38,660 bases of DNA from an uncultured Hyphomicrobiales bacterium (GCA_903929045.1 CAIYTE010000135.1:1-38660); one strand, 5' to 3'; shown: positions 16,673 through 25,683, counted from the first letter of the stretch. A program made the numbers and translations. The notes: generated by a model not told the origin, from the letters alone.

Positions 16673-17923
16673 TCAGCCGTTGAATTCGACGATGAAGAGG
16701 CCTGCGTTGTAATCGGTGGCGTAGATCAATCCGGTCGAGTCGACAAATATATCGGCCGATTGGATAACGCGCGCCCGGTTGGGCCGCGTATCGGCGAGCG
16801 TCGCCGGCTGCGGCGGCACCAAGCAGCCGACTTCCTTCGGCGCGAACTGGTTGGCGATGTCGAACGCCCGGATACCGGCGTTCTGATACGTCGCGAAGAT
16901 GAGGCTCGAACTGACGAAGCTGCCGGGCCGGTTCTCATGAATGTTGTGTGGCCCGAAGTGCCCGCCCTTGGATGTGTAGTCGGCTTCGCCGGGCGTGGGG
17001 CAGGTTGAAATGCTCACAGGATCGGAAGGCGCGCGGTTGTCGAACAGCCAGATCAACTTCAGGCCGTCTTCCTGATGATCGAGCACGGCTTCGTCGAGCA
17101 CCACGAGAAGATCGCGGTCGGGCAGGGGCAGGCAATTATGCGTGCCGCCACCGAACGGCGGCGACCAGTTTTTGTGTGCGATGAGTTTTGGCCGCGCACG
17201 GTCGGCGACATCGAGAACGACCATGCCGGCGTCGCGCCATGCGGCATAGGCTGTATCGCCGTGAATGATCGGATGGTGCAGGCCATAACGCCGCGATGGC
17301 TGCCATGACGGCGTCTCGCCAGCGGCGAGATTCATGCCGGGGATCCACCAGCGTCCCGCTTCCTGCGGTTTGAACGGATCGCTCATATCGATGGTCATGA
17401 AGATGTAGTCGGTAAAGCCATCGAGCAGGACCGACGCATAGGCCCATCGTCCGCCGGTGTACCAGATGCGATGGATGCCGCCGCCATCGACCGGCATAAA
17501 GCCGATGCGGCGTGGCTTGCCCGGCGCCGATATGTCGTAGACCGACATTCCCGCGGTCCAGTCGCGCGTGCGCTTGGCTTCCGCCGTGCCGACGGTCTTG
17601 CCCAGTGCGCCGCTATAATAGGCACGCTCGTCGGCGAATTCCTCCGCCGCGAACATGTCCTTAGCGTTGATAACGAGCAGCAGGTCGCCATGCACCTGAA
17701 GATGGATATTCCAGGTGTTCGCCGGAGCCGCGATGTATTCAATCGCACGGGGATTTTTCGGATCGCGAACGTCGATGATCGAAAAGCCCTTGGAGAACAT
17801 GTGCCCGACATAGGCGAAGCCGCGCTCGACCATCACCTGCACGGCGTCGGGGCGGCGGCCCTGATCGGTGTGGCCGACGATGCGCATGTTGCGCGCATAG
17901 TCCGGTTTGGGGAGCGCGCTCAT
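16673..17923 (-). CDS. LVIVD-repeat (beta-propeller) protein
   Basis: 416 residues with repeated short units of the LVIVD type. Examples are FAYVGHMFSKGFSIIDVRDP, MSVYDISAPGKPRRIG, FMTIDMSDPFKPQEAG, MVVLDVADRARPKLI and IRAFDIANQFAPKE, each ending in a D-x-S/A-x-P turn. There are many conserved His and Trp residues (GGGTHNCLPLPDRDL, GGHFGPHNIHENRPG) that could bind metal. There is no signal peptide, so it is probably cytosolic. Its ATG overlaps the TGA of the upstream flavin monooxygenase (ATGA), so the two are translationally coupled and probably act together. The biochemical role of such proteins is not established. Confidence 0.87.
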   Translation of the reverse strand: MSALPKPDYARNMRIVGHTDQGRRPDAVQVMVERGFAYVGHMFSKGFSIIDVRDPKNPRAIEYIAAPANTWNIHLQVHGDLLLVINAKDMFAAEEFADERAYYSGALGKTVGTAEAKRTRDWTAGMSVYDISAPGKPRRIGFMPVDGGGIHRIWYTGGRWAYASVLLDGFTDYIFMTIDMSDPFKPQEAGRWWIPGMNLAAGETPSWQPSRRYGLHHPIIHGDTAYAAWRDAGMVVLDVADRARPKLIAHKNWSPPFGGGTHNCLPLPDRDLLVVLDEAVLDHQEDGLKLIWLFDNRAPSDPVSISTCPTPGEADYTSKGGHFGPHNIHENRPGSFVSSSLIFATYQNAGIRAFDIANQFAPKEVGCLVPPQPATLADTRPNRARVIQSADIFVDSTGLIYATDYNAGLFIVEFNG

Positions 17924-19164
17924 TTATAGGCGTCGAGGAAGTTTGGCACGGCGATCCAGTCCATCATCGCGCCTTCGGTATTGAGAAGGTCGTGCATGCG
18001 GCGGTCTTCTTCCGTCTTGATATTGACGCCCATATGCGTGCCCAGCTTGCGGCTGTGGTTGACGATGGTATTGCCGACCGGCTGACGTTCGGCATTGTAA
18101 GCCTTTAGTGCGGTGTCGACGTCATCGTGATCGCGCAACGCGCGCGCCAGAGCCTGCGCGTCATTGCCGGCCTTGGCGACGCCGAATCCCATGTGCGGCC
18201 GGGCGTTGGCCGCAGCGTCGCCGACCATGGCGACGCGGCCGAAGGTGATTTTCGGCGCGGTGAAATCGTAGATCGGCGTGACAAAGGGCTGCTTCATCGT
18301 CATCACGCAATCGAGCATCACCTCCGGCATGACGTCGCGGGCGTCGGAATGCATCTGTTCGATGAGGTCGCGGCGGATGAGCGGCGGCGGCACGGAAAAT
18401 TCGTGCTGCACGCCCCGTTCGTCGACATTCATGTCTTTCATCGTTTGCGCGTCGGCGACGCGGTACCAGATGAAGTTGTAGCGGCGGTGGCCCGGCCGCA
18501 AATCGTTGTCGAACCCGGCGATCGGGTAGGTGATGATTTCCTGCCGGGGCGGCAGGTAGAAGACGAAGTAGGGAAAAATCTCTTTCAACGTCTTCGGTGA
18601 AAGGTCGGCTTCGTTCGGCGCGCCGCGCCAGATGTAATAGCCGGCATAGTTCGGCTGTAGTTCCGGCGCGACGTGACCGCGCACGGATGAGCGGATGCCG
18701 TCGCCCCCGACGAGAATATCCGCGAGTTCGACCGTGCCGTTGGCGAACTCAACGCGCACGCCGCGCTCGTCCTGGTCGACGCGCTCGAAGCCATGGCCGA
18801 GGTGATAATGCGCGCCGTCGATGGTTTCGCGCAGCAGCCTTTGCAGCCGGTCCCACGACGTGAGAATCTGCCTGAGCGGTCGCTCGCCGGTGACGTTGCC
18901 GTCGCGGTCGAGCTCGATGCGCTTGGGGACTTCGACGCCGAGGTTTTCGATCCCGGCGCCACAGGCAATCAACGACTCGATCAACTCGGGATGCGTTGTG
19001 ATTCCGGCGCCGCGGCCGACGAGTTCGACCGACGACTTTTCATAGACATCGACCTCCCATCCGATCTGCCGGAGGAACGCGGCCGAAAACAATCCTGACA
19101 TCGAGCCGCCAATGATGACGGCCCGGCGCTTGGCGCGCTTGGGGGAAGAAGTCGAACCCGGCAT
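17920..19164 (-). CDS. FAD-dependent monooxygenase (aromatic/heteroaromatic hydroxylase type)
   Basis: 414 residues. The FAD-binding Rossmann motif is [20 protein letters not shown] (residues 16-35). [16 protein letters not shown] is the second, DG motif near 150, and [23 protein letters not shown] is the GD motif near 310. This is the group A flavoprotein hydroxylase layout. The long domain with [13 protein letters not shown] and the PHMGFG end resemble 2,6-dihydroxypyridine 3-hydroxylase relatives. It uses NAD(P)H and O2 on an unknown, possibly heterocyclic, substrate. It is first of a minus-strand operon with the LVIVD gene and perhaps the EamA transporter, and is divergent from ruvC. Confidence 0.88.
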   Translation of the reverse strand: MPGSTSSPKRAKRRAVIIGGSMSGLFSAAFLRQIGWEVDVYEKSSVELVGRGAGITTHPELIESLIACGAGIENLGVEVPKRIELDRDGNVTGERPLRQILTSWDRLQRLLRETIDGAHYHLGHGFERVDQDERGVRVEFANGTVELADILVGGDGIRSSVRGHVAPELQPNYAGYYIWRGAPNEADLSPKTLKEIFPYFVFYLPPRQEIITYPIAGFDNDLRPGHRRYNFIWYRVADAQTMKDMNVDERGVQHEFSVPPPLIRRDLIEQMHSDARDVMPEVMLDCVMTMKQPFVTPIYDFTAPKITFGRVAMVGDAAANARPHMGFGVAKAGNDAQALARALRDHDDVDTALKAYNAERQPVGNTIVNHSRKLGTHMGVNIKTEEDRRMHDLLNTEGAMMDWIAVPNFLDAYK

Positions 19165-19334
19165 GGCGCGGTGATCCTAGAGCAAGCGCGTCGCCGTTTC
19201 CCAGCCATTTCCCGGTTCATACCGGTTGTAACGGAGCATGGCCGTCATGCGCGTTTCTCCAGAAAACGCCGCGTATTTTCATCCCGCGCAATGGTTCTCT
19301 AGGCGGACGACTTCTGCGGGGTTATCAACGGGCC

Positions 19335-19862
19335 ATGTCCCGTCAGCCGATTCGCATTCTCGGTATCGACCCGGGCCTCCGCCGCACCGGCTGGGGCCTG
19401 ATCGAGTCCGACGGCAACCGGCTGATCCACGTCGCCTGCGGCTCGGTGGAAACCAGCGAGCGCCTGCCGCTGAGCGAGCGTCTGGTGCTGATCCATGACG
19501 GGCTCACCGCTGTAATCGCGCAATACACGCCGCAGGAAGCCGCGGTCGAAAACACCTTCGTCAACGTCAACGGCGCCGCGACGCTGAAACTCGGCCAGGC
19601 GCGCGGCATCGCCATGCTGGTGCCGGCGCGCGCCGGTCTCTCGGTCGCCGAATACGCGCCGAACCAGGTGAAGAAGACCGTGGTCGGCGCCGGCCACGGC
19701 GAGAAGGCGCAGATCCGGATGATGATCGGCGTGCTGCTGCCCAAGGCCGACCCGCAGAGCGAGGATGCCGCCGATGCGCTAGCCATCGCCATCTGTCACG
19801 CGCATCATCGCGGCAGTGTCGTCATGAAGGTGAAGGTCCAGTTGAAGGCTGTTGGGCGATGA
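19335..19862 (+). CDS. ruvC: Crossover junction endodeoxyribonuclease RuvC
   Basis: 175 residues. It resolves Holliday junctions with RuvAB. The four acidic catalytic residues are all present: Asp12 ([14 protein letters not shown]), Glu72 (AAVENTF), and Asp144 and Asp147 ([12 protein letters not shown]). The C-terminus has the usual short basic tail. Its stop overlaps the ruvA ATG by four bases (ATGA). The 170-base gap to the divergent monooxygenase holds its promoter; I found no convincing LexA box (GTTC-N7-GTTC). Confidence 0.97.
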   Translation: MSRQPIRILGIDPGLRRTGWGLIESDGNRLIHVACGSVETSERLPLSERLVLIHDGLTAVIAQYTPQEAAVENTFVNVNGAATLKLGQARGIAMLVPARAGLSVAEYAPNQVKKTVVGAGHGEKAQIRMMIGVLLPKADPQSEDAADALAIAICHAHHRGSVVMKVKVQLKAVGR

Positions 19863-20476
19863 TCGGAAAGCTGAAAGGCATCGTCGACTCGTTCGGCACC
19901 GACTTTCTGATCCTCGACGTCAACGGCGTCGGCTATCAGGTGCATTGTTCGGCGCGCACGCTCGGCCATCTGCCGCATGCCGGGGATCCGGCAACCTTGT
20001 CGATTGAAACTTACGTCCGCGAGGACCAGATCAAGCTCTTCGGCTTCGCCAGCGACGCCGAGCGGGAGTGGTTCCGGCTGTTACAGACGGTGCAAGGCGT
20101 CGGCGCCAAGGTGGCGCTCTCGGTGCTCAGCACGCTGACGCTGTCGGAACTCGGCACGGCGATTGCGATGCGTGACAAGGCGTCGGTGTCGCGGTCGCCC
20201 GGCGTCGGCGCCAAGGTGGCCGAACGGATTGTCACCGAGTTGAAGGACAAGGTGCCGGCCTTTGCCGATATCGATCCGGGTGCGGTGCATCTGGCCGGTG
20301 CGGTTGACGACAAGCGCGCGCCGCGGCCGGTGATGGATGCGGTGTCGGCTTTGGTCAATCTCGGCTATGGCCAGCCGCAGGCCGCCGCCGCGATTGCCGC
20401 CGCCGCGCGGACGGCGGGCGACGATGCCGATGTCGCGACGCTGATCCGGCAGGGTTTGAAAGAGTTGGCTAAATGA
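19859..20476 (+). CDS. ruvA: Holliday junction branch migration protein RuvA
   Basis: 205 residues. Domain I begins [29 protein letters not shown] with [21 protein letters not shown]. Two helix-hairpin-helix motifs follow ([20 protein letters not shown] and [23 protein letters not shown]), then a flexible linker and the C-terminal RuvB-contacting domain ([22 protein letters not shown]). RuvA tetramers bind the junction and load RuvB. It is coupled to ruvC by ATGA overlap. Unusually, ruvB does not follow directly: a repeat fragment and a deaminase-like gene come between. Confidence 0.97.
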   Translation: MIGKLKGIVDSFGTDFLILDVNGVGYQVHCSARTLGHLPHAGDPATLSIETYVREDQIKLFGFASDAEREWFRLLQTVQGVGAKVALSVLSTLTLSELGTAIAMRDKASVSRSPGVGAKVAERIVTELKDKVPAFADIDPGAVHLAGAVDDKRAPRPVMDAVSALVNLGYGQPQAAAAIAAAARTAGDDADVATLIRQGLKELAK

Positions 20477-20489
20477 CAAGCGCAGCGAC

Positions 20490-20530
20490 GTCATCCCGGA
20501 AACCGCGCAGCGGTTATCCGGGATCCAGAT
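20490..20530. repeat. Half copy of a palindromic repeat between ruvA and the deaminase-like gene
   Basis: Outer arms TCCCGGA and TCCGGGA flank an inner AACCGC-GCA-GCGGTT hairpin, followed by TCCAGA. This matches the 5' half of the element at 13271, with changed bases. Confidence 0.65.
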
Positions 20531-20560
20531 GAACGAAGAGTGCGAGTGAGTGGAAATCCG

Positions 20561-20986
20561 ATGACCAAGCTGACCGACCAGGATAAAGAATTGATCGACG
20601 CCGCCACGAAAGCCATCAAGTCGCGCTACCGCAACGACTGGCAGGAGGTCGGCGCGGCCATGCGCACGCGCGACGGCCGGTTGATTACCGGCGTCAATCT
20701 CGATGCTTACGTGGGCCGCGGCGCCATCTGTGCGGAGGCGATCGCCATCGGCACCGCGCTCACCGACAAGGGCGACAAGGGCATCGAGACCATCGTCGCC
20801 GTGCGGCATCCCAAGCCCGGCGAGAAGGGCGAGGTTGCCGTGGTGAGCCCGTGCGGCACCTGCCGCGAACTGATCCATGATTACGATCCGAAAGCGCGCG
20901 TCATCGTGCCGGACGGCAAGAACGGCCCGACGGTGACGACCATCGGTGAATTGCTGCCGAATAAGTATCGCCGGGGGATGACGTGA
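20561..20986 (+). CDS. Cytidine-deaminase-like zinc enzyme
   Basis: 141 residues from ATG 20561; a GTG/ATG region from 20540 is less likely. It contains both zinc motifs of the CDA fold, [13 protein letters not shown] (C-A-E, with the proton-shuttling Glu) and [14 protein letters not shown] (PCxxC). [15 protein letters not shown] resembles tetrameric cytidine and blasticidin-S deaminases. It hydrolytically deaminates cytidine or a related base; substrate unknown. Its last codons overlap the ruvB GTG by four bases (GTGA), so ruvB translation is coupled to it. Such genes between ruvA and ruvB are not part of the usual ruv operon. Confidence 0.85.
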   Translation: MTKLTDQDKELIDAATKAIKSRYRNDWQEVGAAMRTRDGRLITGVNLDAYVGRGAICAEAIAIGTALTDKGDKGIETIVAVRHPKPGEKGEVAVVSPCGTCRELIHDYDPKARVIVPDGKNGPTVTTIGELLPNKYRRGMT

Positions 20987-22020
20987 CCGCGCGCCTCGTG
21001 AACGCCGAAAAACGCGACGACGACGTCGACGCCAGTTTGCGTCCGCAGAAGCTGTCCGAGTTCATCGGCCAGGAGAAGGCGCGCGCGAATCTGAGCGTCT
21101 TCATTGAGGCCGCGCGGTCGCGGCAGGAAGCGCTCGACCACGTGCTGTTCGTCGGCCCGCCGGGCCTCGGCAAGACGACGCTGGCGCAGATCGTGTCGCG
21201 CGAGCTTGGCGTCAACTTCCGCGCCACCTCGGGCCCCGTCATCGCCAAGGCCGGCGATCTCGCGGCGCTGCTGACCAATCTCGAAGCGCGCGACGTTCTG
21301 TTCATCGACGAAATCCATCGCCTCAGCCCGCAGGTCGAGGAAATTCTTTATCCGGCGATGGAGGACTTCCAGCTCGATCTCATCATCGGCGAGGGGCCGG
21401 CCGCGCGCTCGGTGAAGATCGATCTGCCGCCGTTCACGCTCGTTGGCGCGACGACGCGCGCGGGGCTGCTGACCAATCCGCTGCGCGACCGCTTCGGCAT
21501 TCCGGTGCGGCTCAATTTCTACACCGTCGAGGAGCTCGAGCTCATCGTCAGCCGCGGCGCGCGCGTGCTCGGCATCGGCATGACGCCGGACGGCGCCAAC
21601 GAGATCGCGCGCCGCGCCCGCGGCACGCCGCGCATTGCCGGTCGCCTGCTGCGCCGCGTGCGGGACTTCGCCCACGTGGACGGCGACAAGGCGGTCGACC
21701 GCCGCATCGCCGACAAGGCGTTGCAGGCGCTGGAAGTCGATGCCGCCGGCCTCGACGCCATGGACCGCCGTTATCTCTCGACCATCGCCACGAATTACGG
21801 CGGCGGGCCAGTCGGCGTCGAGACGATTGCCGCCGGCCTCTCCGAGCCGCGCGACGCCATCGAGGACATCATCGAGCCCTATCTGATCCAGAAGGGCTTC
21901 CTGCAGCGCACGCCGCGCGGGCGGCTGCTCACGTCCGCCGCGTTCAAGCATCTCGGCCTCGCCGAGCCGCATCGCGATGCCAGCCAGTTCGGATTGTTTG
22001 CAAGCGACGACGACGCCTAG
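20983..22020 (+). CDS. ruvB: Holliday junction ATP-dependent DNA helicase RuvB
   Basis: 345 residues from a GTG start with GGGGGA before it. This is an AAA+ motor. [19 protein letters not shown] is followed by Walker [10 protein letters not shown] (58-66), Walker [12 protein letters not shown] (Asp109, Glu110), sensor 1 [20 protein letters not shown], and sensor 2 with [17 protein letters not shown]. The winged-helix C-terminus includes [17 protein letters not shown]. RuvB hexamers drive branch migration with RuvA. Translation is coupled to the deaminase-like gene; a small membrane protein follows after 25 bases. Confidence 0.97.
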   Translation: MTARLVNAEKRDDDVDASLRPQKLSEFIGQEKARANLSVFIEAARSRQEALDHVLFVGPPGLGKTTLAQIVSRELGVNFRATSGPVIAKAGDLAALLTNLEARDVLFIDEIHRLSPQVEEILYPAMEDFQLDLIIGEGPAARSVKIDLPPFTLVGATTRAGLLTNPLRDRFGIPVRLNFYTVEELELIVSRGARVLGIGMTPDGANEIARRARGTPRIAGRLLRRVRDFAHVDGDKAVDRRIADKALQALEVDAAGLDAMDRRYLSTIATNYGGGPVGVETIAAGLSEPRDAIEDIIEPYLIQKGFLQRTPRGRLLTSAAFKHLGLAEPHRDASQFGLFASDDDA

Positions 22021-22045
22021 GATTCGTTCGAACCAAGGAGGCGAT

Positions 22046-22324
22046 ATGAAAATCCTGATTGAGTTTTTATCGCTGCGCCCGGTTTTCACGCGCTGCGCGC
22101 TGCATGCCATCTGGTATGTGTACCTCGTCGCCACCGTGTTGCAGCTGGCGCAGTATGTGATGATCCTGGTCTCGACCAGCCAGGTCTATTCGCAAGGCCT
22201 GATCTCGCACTACTCTATTTCTCTGCTGCCGCCGTTCCTCTTTGCCCTCGCGCATCTGGCGCTGGTGCGGATTTTCCTGGAGATGGCGTTGCAGTTCATC
22301 GACAAGCGGACTGTGAACGTATGA
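22046..22324 (+). CDS. Small two-helix membrane protein
   Basis: 92 residues from ATG 22046 behind AAGGAGG, so the longer frame from inside ruvB is rejected. Helix 1 is about 24-45 (IWYVYLVATVLQLAQYVMIL). Helix 2 is about 58-80 and ends VRIFLEMALQFID. The layout, FLSLRPV near the start and a charged helix after TM2, is reminiscent of DUF4282 proteins, but the match is too weak to assert. Its stop overlaps the Nudix gene start (ATGA). Function unknown. Confidence 0.75.
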   Translation: MKILIEFLSLRPVFTRCALHAIWYVYLVATVLQLAQYVMILVSTSQVYSQGLISHYSISLLPPFLFALAHLALVRIFLEMALQFIDKRTVNV

Positions 22325-22716
22325 GCGAGCGCGTCATCAAGGTCGTCGCTGCGCTCATCCGCGACGAAGGCGGCCGCGTCCTGCTGGTGCGCAAGCGCGG
22401 CACCTCGGCCTTCATGCAGCCCGGCGGCAAACGCGACGCCGGCGAGAGCGACGTCGCGGCGTTGTCACGCGAGATCGTCGAGGAACTGGGTTGCCGCGTC
22501 ACCGGTGACAGCGTCCGCGCGCTCGGCGAATTTGAAAGCGTCGCGGCCAATGAGCCGGGCTTTCGCGTCCGTGCCGCGGTCTATGCCGTCGATGTCGAAG
22601 GCGCGATCGCACCGAAGGCCGAGATCGAGGAAATGGTCTGGGTCGATCCGCGCGCGCTGCCGGCGCTCGACTACGCGCCGCTGACGCGGGATCATGTGTT
22701 GCCGCTGGCGCTGTAA
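22321..22716 (+). CDS. Nudix hydrolase
   Basis: 131 residues with a complete Nudix box, G-x5-E-x7-REIVEELG, around residues 41-60 (GKRDAGESDVAALS then REIVEELG). It begins VIKVVAALIRDEGGRVLLVRKRG, typical of MutT-like members. VDPRALPALDYAPLTRDHVLP closes the fold. It hydrolyses a nucleoside diphosphate linked to some moiety; the substrate cannot be told from the sequence. It is coupled to the small membrane protein by a four-base overlap and followed by a 99-base gap where base composition drops. Confidence 0.9.
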   Translation: MSERVIKVVAALIRDEGGRVLLVRKRGTSAFMQPGGKRDAGESDVAALSREIVEELGCRVTGDSVRALGEFESVAANEPGFRVRAAVYAVDVEGAIAPKAEIEEMVWVDPRALPALDYAPLTRDHVLPLAL

Positions 22717-22815
22717 GTCTTGCCACACGCGACAGTTCTCTGAACGAACCATGTGAGTTGCATAGGCATGCGGACATAGTTACCTCGACAACGCTCCGGC
22801 TCTAGGGCTCGTAAG

Positions 22816-23790
22816 ATGAAAAGTGGCCTGAAGATCGTTCTAGTCTACATAGCGATCGTCGTTGTCATATTCGTGCTGCAGCTCATCCCGGCAACGGGGA
22901 TAGCTATGATGTTTTTCTTGGGTCCCTTTTGGATTTCCGCCGTAGTCCACATCATGATGATCCATCTGGCTCTTGTAGCGGCGGGGAACGACATTCCGCG
23001 AGCCTGGCTATTGCTTCCAGGACTATTTTACGGCGCAGGCCTTGGATTATTCGGCTTCACCTACTGGCGTGCCACGGTCGAAGCTTTGGAGATCGAAAGG
23101 GCCAATGCTAGTGCCAAAGTTAGCATTTCCGAACCCTACACATTCCTAGTGCACAGTAATGAACCGGGTTTCATAGAGCGATATCGCGTTGAACGATTGT
23201 TTCAGCACTACGGTGATTTCTTTTCGACTTGGATGATTGCCCGCGGAGATGTGTGTAACAGGGGTAGAAACGATCCGTTGATAGAGGGGCAGTACCGTGT
23301 TGCGCGCGATGACTTGTTCCCGGACTATTTTGGCTTGGACAAAACGCGGCAATGTACGGTCATGCGTACAGGCTTATCTGACGCGAATTATCGATACATT
23401 GTGAGAATGGATGCAAAGCGTAGTGGCGACTTGTTCACTGAGCGGACTGATCGTGTCTGGACGGTGACCGAGGAGAAATCTGGAGCGATTGTGACTATTG
23501 TTCGCACCGCAGAAATAGGATCGTCGTCGATTGTATTTTTTGCATTCATTGGATGCGCGCTGAATAGTGGTGCGCCAAGCTGGGATTGTGGGTTTCACAT
23601 GACGCGGGATGGTCGCAGTGTCGCCGCTGGCTACAAGAAGCCACCACCACAACCCATTACACTTAATCCGCCGCCGTATCCGGATCCGAAATGCTGCAAA
23701 TCAGCGCGGTTGCGCGTGCACTTTCGCTCCCTTTGCGTACGCCGACCGATTAAAAGCGGACAGAGTATGTCGATAAAGGCTCCGATATGA
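22816..23790 (+). CDS. Orphan membrane-anchored protein, A/T-richer than its neighbours
   Basis: 324 residues, not recognised. About three membrane helices come first (residues 6-26, 28-52, 63-84). A soluble region follows with ERYRVERLFQHYGDFF, VCNRGRNDPLIEGQYRV and a Cys pair CNSG-type segment (GCALNSGAPSWDCGFHM). The tail is Pro-rich (KKPPPQPITLNPPPYPDP), then basic. Codon use is plainly different from the flanks, with many A/T-ending codons such as ATA, TTG and AGG, suggesting transfer from another genome. The last 45 residues may be a frame extension, but the stop overlaps the ybgC ATG by four bases. Function unknown. Confidence 0.7.
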   Translation: MKSGLKIVLVYIAIVVVIFVLQLIPATGIAMMFFLGPFWISAVVHIMMIHLALVAAGNDIPRAWLLLPGLFYGAGLGLFGFTYWRATVEALEIERANASAKVSISEPYTFLVHSNEPGFIERYRVERLFQHYGDFFSTWMIARGDVCNRGRNDPLIEGQYRVARDDLFPDYFGLDKTRQCTVMRTGLSDANYRYIVRMDAKRSGDLFTERTDRVWTVTEEKSGAIVTIVRTAEIGSSSIVFFAFIGCALNSGAPSWDCGFHMTRDGRSVAAGYKKPPPQPITLNPPPYPDPKCCKSARLRVHFRSLCVRRPIKSGQSMSIKAPI

Positions 23791-24245
23791 ACTCCCTCGA
23801 TGGCGCCATCGCCGACGGCAAACACGTCCTCGACGTCCGCGTCTATTACGAGGACACGGATTTTTCCGGCATTGTCTATCACGCCAGTTATCTGCGCTTC
23901 ATGGAGCGCGGGCGGACGAACTACCTGCGTCTGCTCGGCAACGATCACCGCGCTTTGTTCGAGGAGGCCGCGGCGGAAGCGCCGGGTTTCGCCTTCGTCG
24001 TGCGCCACATGGAGATCGCCTTCCGCAAGCCGTCGCATATGGATGATGTGCTCACCATCACGACGACGCCGGAGGAAGTGAAGGGCGCGTCCATCACCTT
24101 GCACCAGCGCGTCACGCGCGGCGAGGATCTCATTATCGAGGCGCATGTGCAGGTCGCCTTCGTCTCCGGCGGCCGCGCCAGGCCGATCCCGAAGGCGCTG
24201 CGTGTCGCCATGAAAGCCGATCAGGATTCGGGTGGAGCCGGCTGA
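23787..24245 (+). CDS. ybgC: Tol-Pal-associated acyl-CoA thioesterase YbgC
   Basis: 152 residues, single hotdog domain. The signature VYYEDTDFSGIVYHASYLRFMERGRTNYLR contains the catalytic Asp and the VYH active-site region of the YbgC/4-hydroxybenzoyl-CoA thioesterase group. VVRHMEIAFRKPSHMDDVL is the next conserved strand. YbgC hydrolyses acyl-CoA and interacts with acyl carrier protein in E. coli; its gene usually sits directly before tolQ. Here tolQ is 6.8 kb away, behind accessory genes. The ATG overlaps the stop of the orphan gene. Confidence 0.93.
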   Translation: MNSLDGAIADGKHVLDVRVYYEDTDFSGIVYHASYLRFMERGRTNYLRLLGNDHRALFEEAAAEAPGFAFVVRHMEIAFRKPSHMDDVLTITTTPEEVKGASITLHQRVTRGEDLIIEAHVQVAFVSGGRARPIPKALRVAMKADQDSGGAG

Positions 24246-24267
24246 CGCCGCTCCCTATATTGGGTCC

Positions 24268-24831
24268 ATGCCCGACTCGAACTTCGCCCTCTTCGACACG
24301 ACCATTGGCCCGTGCGGCATTGTCTGGAATGCGCGCGGGCTCACCGGCGTGCAGTTGCCGAAGAAAGATGAAGCCTCGACGCGCGCCCGCGTGCAGCAGC
24401 GTTATCCCTCCGCCGTCGAAGCCGCGCCGCCGGCGCCCGTGAAGGACGCCATCGACGGCATCACGGCGCTGCTGAAGGGCGAGCCGCGCGATCTGACCCA
24501 CATCGCCATCGACAATACCCGCACGCCGGAGTTCAACGGCAAGGTCTACGCCATCACGCGGCAGGTGCCGCCGGGGCAGACCATCACCTATGGCGAGATC
24601 GCGACACAGCTCGGCGACAAATTGCTGGCGCGCGATGTCGGCCAGGCGCTCGGCGAAAATCCGTGTCCGCTGGTGATGCCGTGTCACCGCGTACTGGCGG
24701 CGAACGGCAAGCCCGGCGGCTTCTCGGCCGCTGGCGGCGTCGTGACGAAACTCAAACTGCTGTCGATCGAAGGCGCGCAGCCCGGCGGGCCGACTCTGTT
24801 CGACACGCTGCCGCTCGAAGCGCGGCGCTGA
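24268..24831 (+). CDS. ogt: Methylated-DNA--protein-cysteine methyltransferase
   Basis: 187 residues from ATG 24268; the frame continues to 24232 inside ybgC but homology begins here. The active-site motif is NPCPLVMPCHRVLAANGKPG (PCHRV with the acceptor Cys), preceded by the helix-turn-helix region TYGEIATQLGDKLLARDVGQALGENP. Normal enzymes have GYGGG(x)RK after PCHRV. Here GGFSAAGGVVTKLKLL is present, a common bacterial Ogt form. It removes methyl or alkyl groups from O6-guanine by suicide transfer. The GFA gene starts 12 bases downstream. Confidence 0.9.
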   Translation: MPDSNFALFDTTIGPCGIVWNARGLTGVQLPKKDEASTRARVQQRYPSAVEAAPPAPVKDAIDGITALLKGEPRDLTHIAIDNTRTPEFNGKVYAITRQVPPGQTITYGEIATQLGDKLLARDVGQALGENPCPLVMPCHRVLAANGKPGGFSAAGGVVTKLKLLSIEGAQPGGPTLFDTLPLEARR

Positions 24832-24842
24832 CGGGAGACAAG

Positions 24843-25268
24843 ATGGCAAGCAACAAGAAAATTCTCGGCGGCCAGTGCCGCTGCGGCGCGGTGCGTTTCG
24901 AAGTCGCGCTGAGCGACGGCTTCGACACGATCCGCCGCTGCACCTGTTCGTATTGCCGGATGCGCGGCGCCGTCGTCGTCATGGCGGAGATGGGCGGCAT
25001 CACGTTTGAGCGGGGCGAAGACGCGCTGACGACCTACCGCTTCCACACCGGCACGGCGAAGCACTTCTTCTGTTCGCGCTGCGGCATCTACACGCATCAT
25101 CAGCGCCGCTCGGACCAGAACCTCTACGCCGTCAACGTCGCGTGCCTCGACGGGGTGAGCCCGTTCGATTTTCTCGAGGTGCCGGTGATGGACGGCATCA
25201 ATCACACCAGCGACACCGGCAAGCCGACGCGCCGCGCCGGCACGCTGCGCTACAGTCCGGCAGCGTGA
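24843..25268 (+). CDS. GFA/CENP-V-fold zinc protein
   Basis: 141 residues from ATG 24843 behind GGGAGA. The zinc-binding cysteines are in the family order: GGQCRCGAVRFE (two Cys), RRCTCSYCRMRGAV (CxCxxC) and FFCSRCGIYTHH (CxxC). The end has NVACLDGVSPFDFLEVPVMDG. This is the glutathione-dependent formaldehyde-activating (Gfa) fold. Most members are not shown to act on formaldehyde, so no enzyme role is claimed. It follows ogt closely, suggesting an alkylation or aldehyde damage unit. Confidence 0.9.
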   Translation: MASNKKILGGQCRCGAVRFEVALSDGFDTIRRCTCSYCRMRGAVVVMAEMGGITFERGEDALTTYRFHTGTAKHFFCSRCGIYTHHQRRSDQNLYAVNVACLDGVSPFDFLEVPVMDGINHTSDTGKPTRRAGTLRYSPAA

Positions 25269-25272
25269 AGCG

Positions 25273-25683
25273 CTAGTTCGCGCGCGGTATGCGCCAGACG
25301 AGTTTCTCGCCCGGGCCGAACACGGCGGCGTAGAGCAGGCCGGCGAAGAAGCAGAAGTGATCGACGAAGAAGCCGAATTCGGCCTGATTGCCGGCCCAGT
25401 GCGACGGGCCGTGGAAAGCGATGCCGAGAAACAGCACGTAGAGGGCGGCCAGCGCCGATGCGTATCGGTAGAACGCGCCGGTGAAGAAGCCGATCACCAG
25501 CGCCAGTTCGAACACCGCGGCGATCCAGGCCAGTGCCATCGGCAGCGGAAAGCCCGCCGCCGCGATGTAGTCCGCCGTGCTCTGCATGCCGATGAACTTG
25601 AACGTGCAGGCCATCAGAAAGACGGCGCCGAATATCAACCGCGCCAGCAGGATTGCGATCGTGTTGGCCGTCGTGCTCGTCAT
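25273..25683 (-). CDS. DoxX-family membrane protein
   Basis: 136 residues with four hydrophobic helices: residues 8-29 (IAILLARLIFGAVFLMACTF), 45-66, 72-92 and 105-124. KFIGMQSTADYIAAAGFPLP is the DoxX/DoxD signature loop after helix 1. Members are inner-membrane proteins linked to quinone or redox stress. It is convergent with the GFA gene, four bases apart, and divergent from a TetR gene across an intergenic palindrome, which makes it a probable TetR target. Its own ATG at 25683 sits 60 bases from the palindrome. Confidence 0.9.
   Translation of the reverse strand: MTSTTANTIAILLARLIFGAVFLMACTFKFIGMQSTADYIAAAGFPLPMALAWIAAVFELALVIGFFTGAFYRYASALAALYVLFLGIAFHGPSHWAGNQAEFGFFVDHFCFFAGLLYAAVFGPGEKLVWRIPRAN

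Noticed and set aside
19165-19334. LexA box before ruvC
   Set aside because: GTTCATACCGGTTGT has the wrong spacing for GTTC-N7-GTTC; no other candidate.
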